Of a stretch of 64,000 nt of DNA, positions 62,212-64,000 are shown in pieces. Each line of letters starts with the position of its first letter. Positions within the stretch are counted from its first letter, which is position 1. The notes below the pieces were generated by a model that saw nothing but the letters and a program-made list of their open reading frames with translations, was not told where the DNA came from and searched no databases. The stretch is from IMG/VR virus record IMGVR_UViG_3300028909_000018, positions 43,555-107,554 of that record; one strand, given 5' to 3'. The translations under genes were made by a program, and so were the position numbers. This DNA comes from a virus.

Positions 62212-62295
62212 TTTGGTTGGGAGAAACTAAGAGTTTAATTATAGCGCCGAAAATTTGGCCTGTCAAGCGAAAAATTCATATTTCTAAAAAAAAGT

Positions 62296-62323
62296 TTGAC
62301 ATCCATGAAAAACATAGTATAAT
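62296..62323 (+). promoter_or_regulatory. consensus sigma70 promoter for gene 55
   Basis: TTGACA, 16-base spacer, TATAAT: both hexamers perfect. Transcription would start about 30 bases before the TTG start at 62358. Confidence 0.8.
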
Positions 62324-62357
62324 CAGGCCAACGACAAAAAGAAGAAAAGGAAAAAAG

Positions 62358-62957
62358 TTGAAAATCGAAGAAAAACGTGGTAGTATCGTAAGGAAGCCTA
62401 AATCTACGAAGAATTATATCAACGGTCCCGACTTCTATCGAAGTCTCGTCGCATATAATGAGGCTCTCGATGCGGCTGGAGACGGACCTAGGCCCATAAT
62501 TCCAAAATACATTGGAGAGTGTATTATCAAGCTGGCCACCAATCTCTCCAATAAATTTAATTTTACGAATTATTCCTTCAAGGAGGAAATGGTTCTGGAT
62601 GCCATCGAGAAGATGATCGAGAAGGTCGAAAAATTTGATGTTAATTATAACAAGGAAAATCCGAATCCCTTCGCATACTTCTCACAGACAGCGTGGAATG
62701 TCTTCCTCCAACGCATCGCCAAGGAGAAGAAGGAACAGTACATCAAACACAAAAATTTTGAAAGAAGTTTTATGAATGAATTTGGCGGCGACGAGATGTT
62801 TGATGCTTTCAATAACGACGATCACAATAAGGTGATCAATGAATTTGAGGCCGTCAAGTCCAAAGAAAATAATTATGCAACACACAAAAACCTCGATTAT
62901 TCTAAAAATCGTAAAAAACATAATGAAAACAAAGACTTAAAGGAAAATATACTTTAA
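62358..62957 (+). CDS. 55: late-promoter sigma factor gp55
   Basis: TTG at 62358 follows AAAGGAAAAAAG. YINGPDFYRSLVAYNEALDA, IPKYIGECIIKLATNLSNKF and KEEMVLDAIEKMIEK, then NPFAYFSQTAWNVFLQRIAK are the gp55 blocks, corresponding to sigma region 2. With gp33 and the gp45 clamp it directs host RNA polymerase to TATAAATA-type promoters, many of which are seen here. Length 199 (T4: 185). Confidence 0.9.
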   Translation: MKIEEKRGSIVRKPKSTKNYINGPDFYRSLVAYNEALDAAGDGPRPIIPKYIGECIIKLATNLSNKFNFTNYSFKEEMVLDAIEKMIEKVEKFDVNYNKENPNPFAYFSQTAWNVFLQRIAKEKKEQYIKHKNFERSFMNEFGGDEMFDAFNNDDHNKVINEFEAVKSKENNYATHKNLDYSKNRKKHNENKDLKENIL

Positions 62958-62993
62958 ATATCACACTATACACTTTGAAGAAGAAGGTAGAAA

Positions 62994-63278
62994 ATGTCAA
63001 GCTTTAATGAATTAATTGAATGGTTGGACCACTGGAAAGAAACTCATGGGGTCGATTATGAGGATTATCATATCTATGCTCTCCAAACTTGTTATTATCT
63101 TCAGGAGAAGTACGGCCATGAAAATATTGATATCAAATTCGATGAAGAGACTGGTTTGGGAGCAATATATTACAAACCTAAAGAGCATATTGAATACATA
63201 AGTTTAGAAGCTATTATTACTCCTGCTGGAGTAGAATTTAAAGAAAAGGAAGAAAACGATGAACCACGAACAACTTAA
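62994..63278 (+). CDS. hypothetical protein, 94 aa
   Basis: Acidic alpha/beta protein (DYEDYHIYALQTCYYLQEKY). AAGAAGGTAGAAA precedes the ATG. It overlaps the next gene by 20 bases. Family unknown. Confidence 0.5.
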   Translation: MSSFNELIEWLDHWKETHGVDYEDYHIYALQTCYYLQEKYGHENIDIKFDEETGLGAIYYKPKEHIEYISLEAIITPAGVEFKEKEENDEPRTT

Positions 63279-63465
63279 CTTAGTACCAGAAATCATTTTC
63301 AATCTGGTGGACAAATTCAAGGCGGCGACGCGCGAGAACGAGATGTACAACATGCAGCTTCGCCTTGAGGCCTGTCGTGACTATCTAAACGAGGCCCTTG
63401 CCAAGAAGAAGAAGCCCGACGTGTTCACACGCAAGGACTATCTCAACAAAGTAGGAAAGAGATAA
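63259..63465 (+). CDS. hypothetical protein, 68 aa
   Basis: Helical, basic C-terminus (KKKKPDVFTRKDYLNKVGKR). AAAGGAAGAAAACG precedes the ATG. It lies just before gene 47 with three bases between, so it is probably co-translated with it. Confidence 0.55.
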   Translation: MNHEQLNLVPEIIFNLVDKFKAATRENEMYNMQLRLEACRDYLNEALAKKKKPDVFTRKDYLNKVGKR

Positions 63466-63468
63466 CAC

Positions 63469-64000
63469 TTGACTAAAATTCTCCTGATGGCCGATACTCA
63501 TGCGGGGTGCCGTAACGATAACGTCGCCTTCTATGAGTATCAGAAGAAATTTTATGATAACGTCCTGTTTCCTTTTATCGACAAATTTCAAATCCAGCAT
63601 GTAATTCATCTGGGTGATCTTGTCGATAACCGCCGACAGCTAAATATTCAGACGGCGAAGCGCCTCCGAGAGGATTTTCTGGAGCCGATGGCCATCCGCT
63701 CTCAGTTTCGTGGTCTGAATTTTCATATCATTCTGGGCAACCATGATACATACTTTAAAAACACCAACGCCGTCAACTCCCTTTCGGAGATTTTGAACCC
63801 CGAATATAAATTTTTTGTATATAAGGAGCCGACGAATGTCGTCATCGAAGGAACCGAGTTCCTGATGCTGCCATGGATGGCCACGGCCAATCGCGACAAT
63901 GATCTGGAAGCTATCAAGAATTCAAAGGCAAAATACTGCATGGCCCACTTGGAACTTAAGGGTTTCGAACAAACAAAGGGAATTTTAGCAAGACATGGTG
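63469..64000 (+). CDS. 47: recombination endonuclease subunit gp47 (partial)
   Basis: TTG start gives (M)TKILLMADTHAGC; HLGDLVDN, ILGNHDTY and YCMAHLELKGF are the phosphoesterase motifs of the SbcD/Mre11 family, and LPWM matches T4 gp47. With gp46 it resects DNA ends. The reading frame is open at the window edge, so the C-terminal half is missing. Confidence 0.9.
   Translation, partial: MTKILLMADTHAGCRNDNVAFYEYQKKFYDNVLFPFIDKFQIQHVIHLGDLVDNRRQLNIQTAKRLREDFLEPMAIRSQFRGLNFHIILGNHDTYFKNTNAVNSLSEILNPEYKFFVYKEPTNVVIEGTEFLMLPWMATANRDNDLEAIKNSKAKYCMAHLELKGFEQTKGILARHG

Larger units (their letters stand above)
62042..62357 (+). other. non-coding stretch upstream of gene 55
   Basis: No convincing gene. 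It contains TTAAGG sites (next entry), AT-rich sequence and the consensus promoter at 62296. An open frame from 62196 in register with gene 55 crosses the promoter and is very basic and low in complexity; I treat it as non-coding. Confidence 0.5.

Noticed and set aside
62196-62357. N-terminal extension of gp55
   Set aside because: The stretch contains a perfect sigma70 promoter and lacks a ribosome site; gp55 homology begins after the TTG at 62358.
1-64000. Genome-wide recoding of UAG
   Set aside because: Several genes end normally at TAG with only short downstream frames (for example those ending at 19810, 29079 and 32500), and no gene has internal TAG codons that I could see.

Overview
The window is a 64-kb piece of a T4-superfamily myovirus genome. 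It carries the T4-type replication core in phage order (regA, 62, 44, 45, then 41 and 61), the late transcription proteins (a gp55 sigma factor, a gp33-like coactivator, the gp45 clamp), gp32, UvsY, UvsW, gp47 and T4-type tail proteins (gp5, gp19, a gp54-like tube protein, gp26). The host cannot be read from the sequence. A B12-dependent (class II) ribonucleotide reductase, ThyX, a DUF932 protein and an RlpA-like protein are reminiscent of T4-like phages of alphaproteobacteria such as the Sinorhizobium phiM12 group; this is an inference from memory, not a search result. No host genes, rRNA, integrase or CRISPR array were seen.

Layout. 1-9.5 kb: small unknown genes, two Lys tRNAs, a folded non-coding stretch (1140-1440), gp5, a vWA protein, thymidylate kinase and a spanin pair. 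9.5-14 kb: nucleotidyltransferase, Dda helicase and an overlapping Nudix / SLOG-like / ATP-grasp group. 14-28 kb: RegA, clamp loader, clamp, gp41 helicase, MazG-like protein, RNR with an intein, ThyX and gp61 primase. 28-33 kb: membrane and virion proteins. 32.5-36 kb: glutaredoxin, an RNA ligase and a chain of tiny hydrophobic ORFs. 36-43 kb: plus-strand baseplate genes, a very large tail-lysin protein and a candidate holin. 43-49 kb: gp32, gp33-like protein, NadR plus PnuC, DUF932. 49-52.4 kb: a MotA/MotB-like membrane cassette and RnlA. 53-57 kb: twelve tRNA genes or so, mixed with small genes. 57-64 kb: small genes, tail tube, UvsY, UvsW, gp55 and gp47 (cut by the window end).

How it works together. 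Most genes lie on the minus strand as tightly packed, often overlapping, operons (ATGA, TAATG and TTGA junctions). Two promoter classes recur: TTGACA-N15-17-TATAAT-like early promoters, and a T4-late-like (T/G/A)ATAAATA box. The late-like box precedes virion and lysis genes on both strands and, unusually, also sits a few bases upstream of most tRNAs. DNA synthesis is supported by RNR, ThyX, Tmk, dCMP deaminase and MazG-like enzymes, and NAD salvage by PnuC/NadR.

The points most worth a second look are linked to translation: a tRNA whose anticodon reads UAG, a dda gene ending in UAG with an in-frame highly basic downstream reading frame, a peptidase-like gene with an in-frame UGA, long-variable-arm tRNAs with unexpected anticodons, a T9 slippery run that would fuse gp26 to an ORF without a start codon, and two replication genes that appear to start at AUU or AUC. 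A MotA/MotB-like proton-channel cassette is the strongest candidate for an undescribed phage system.
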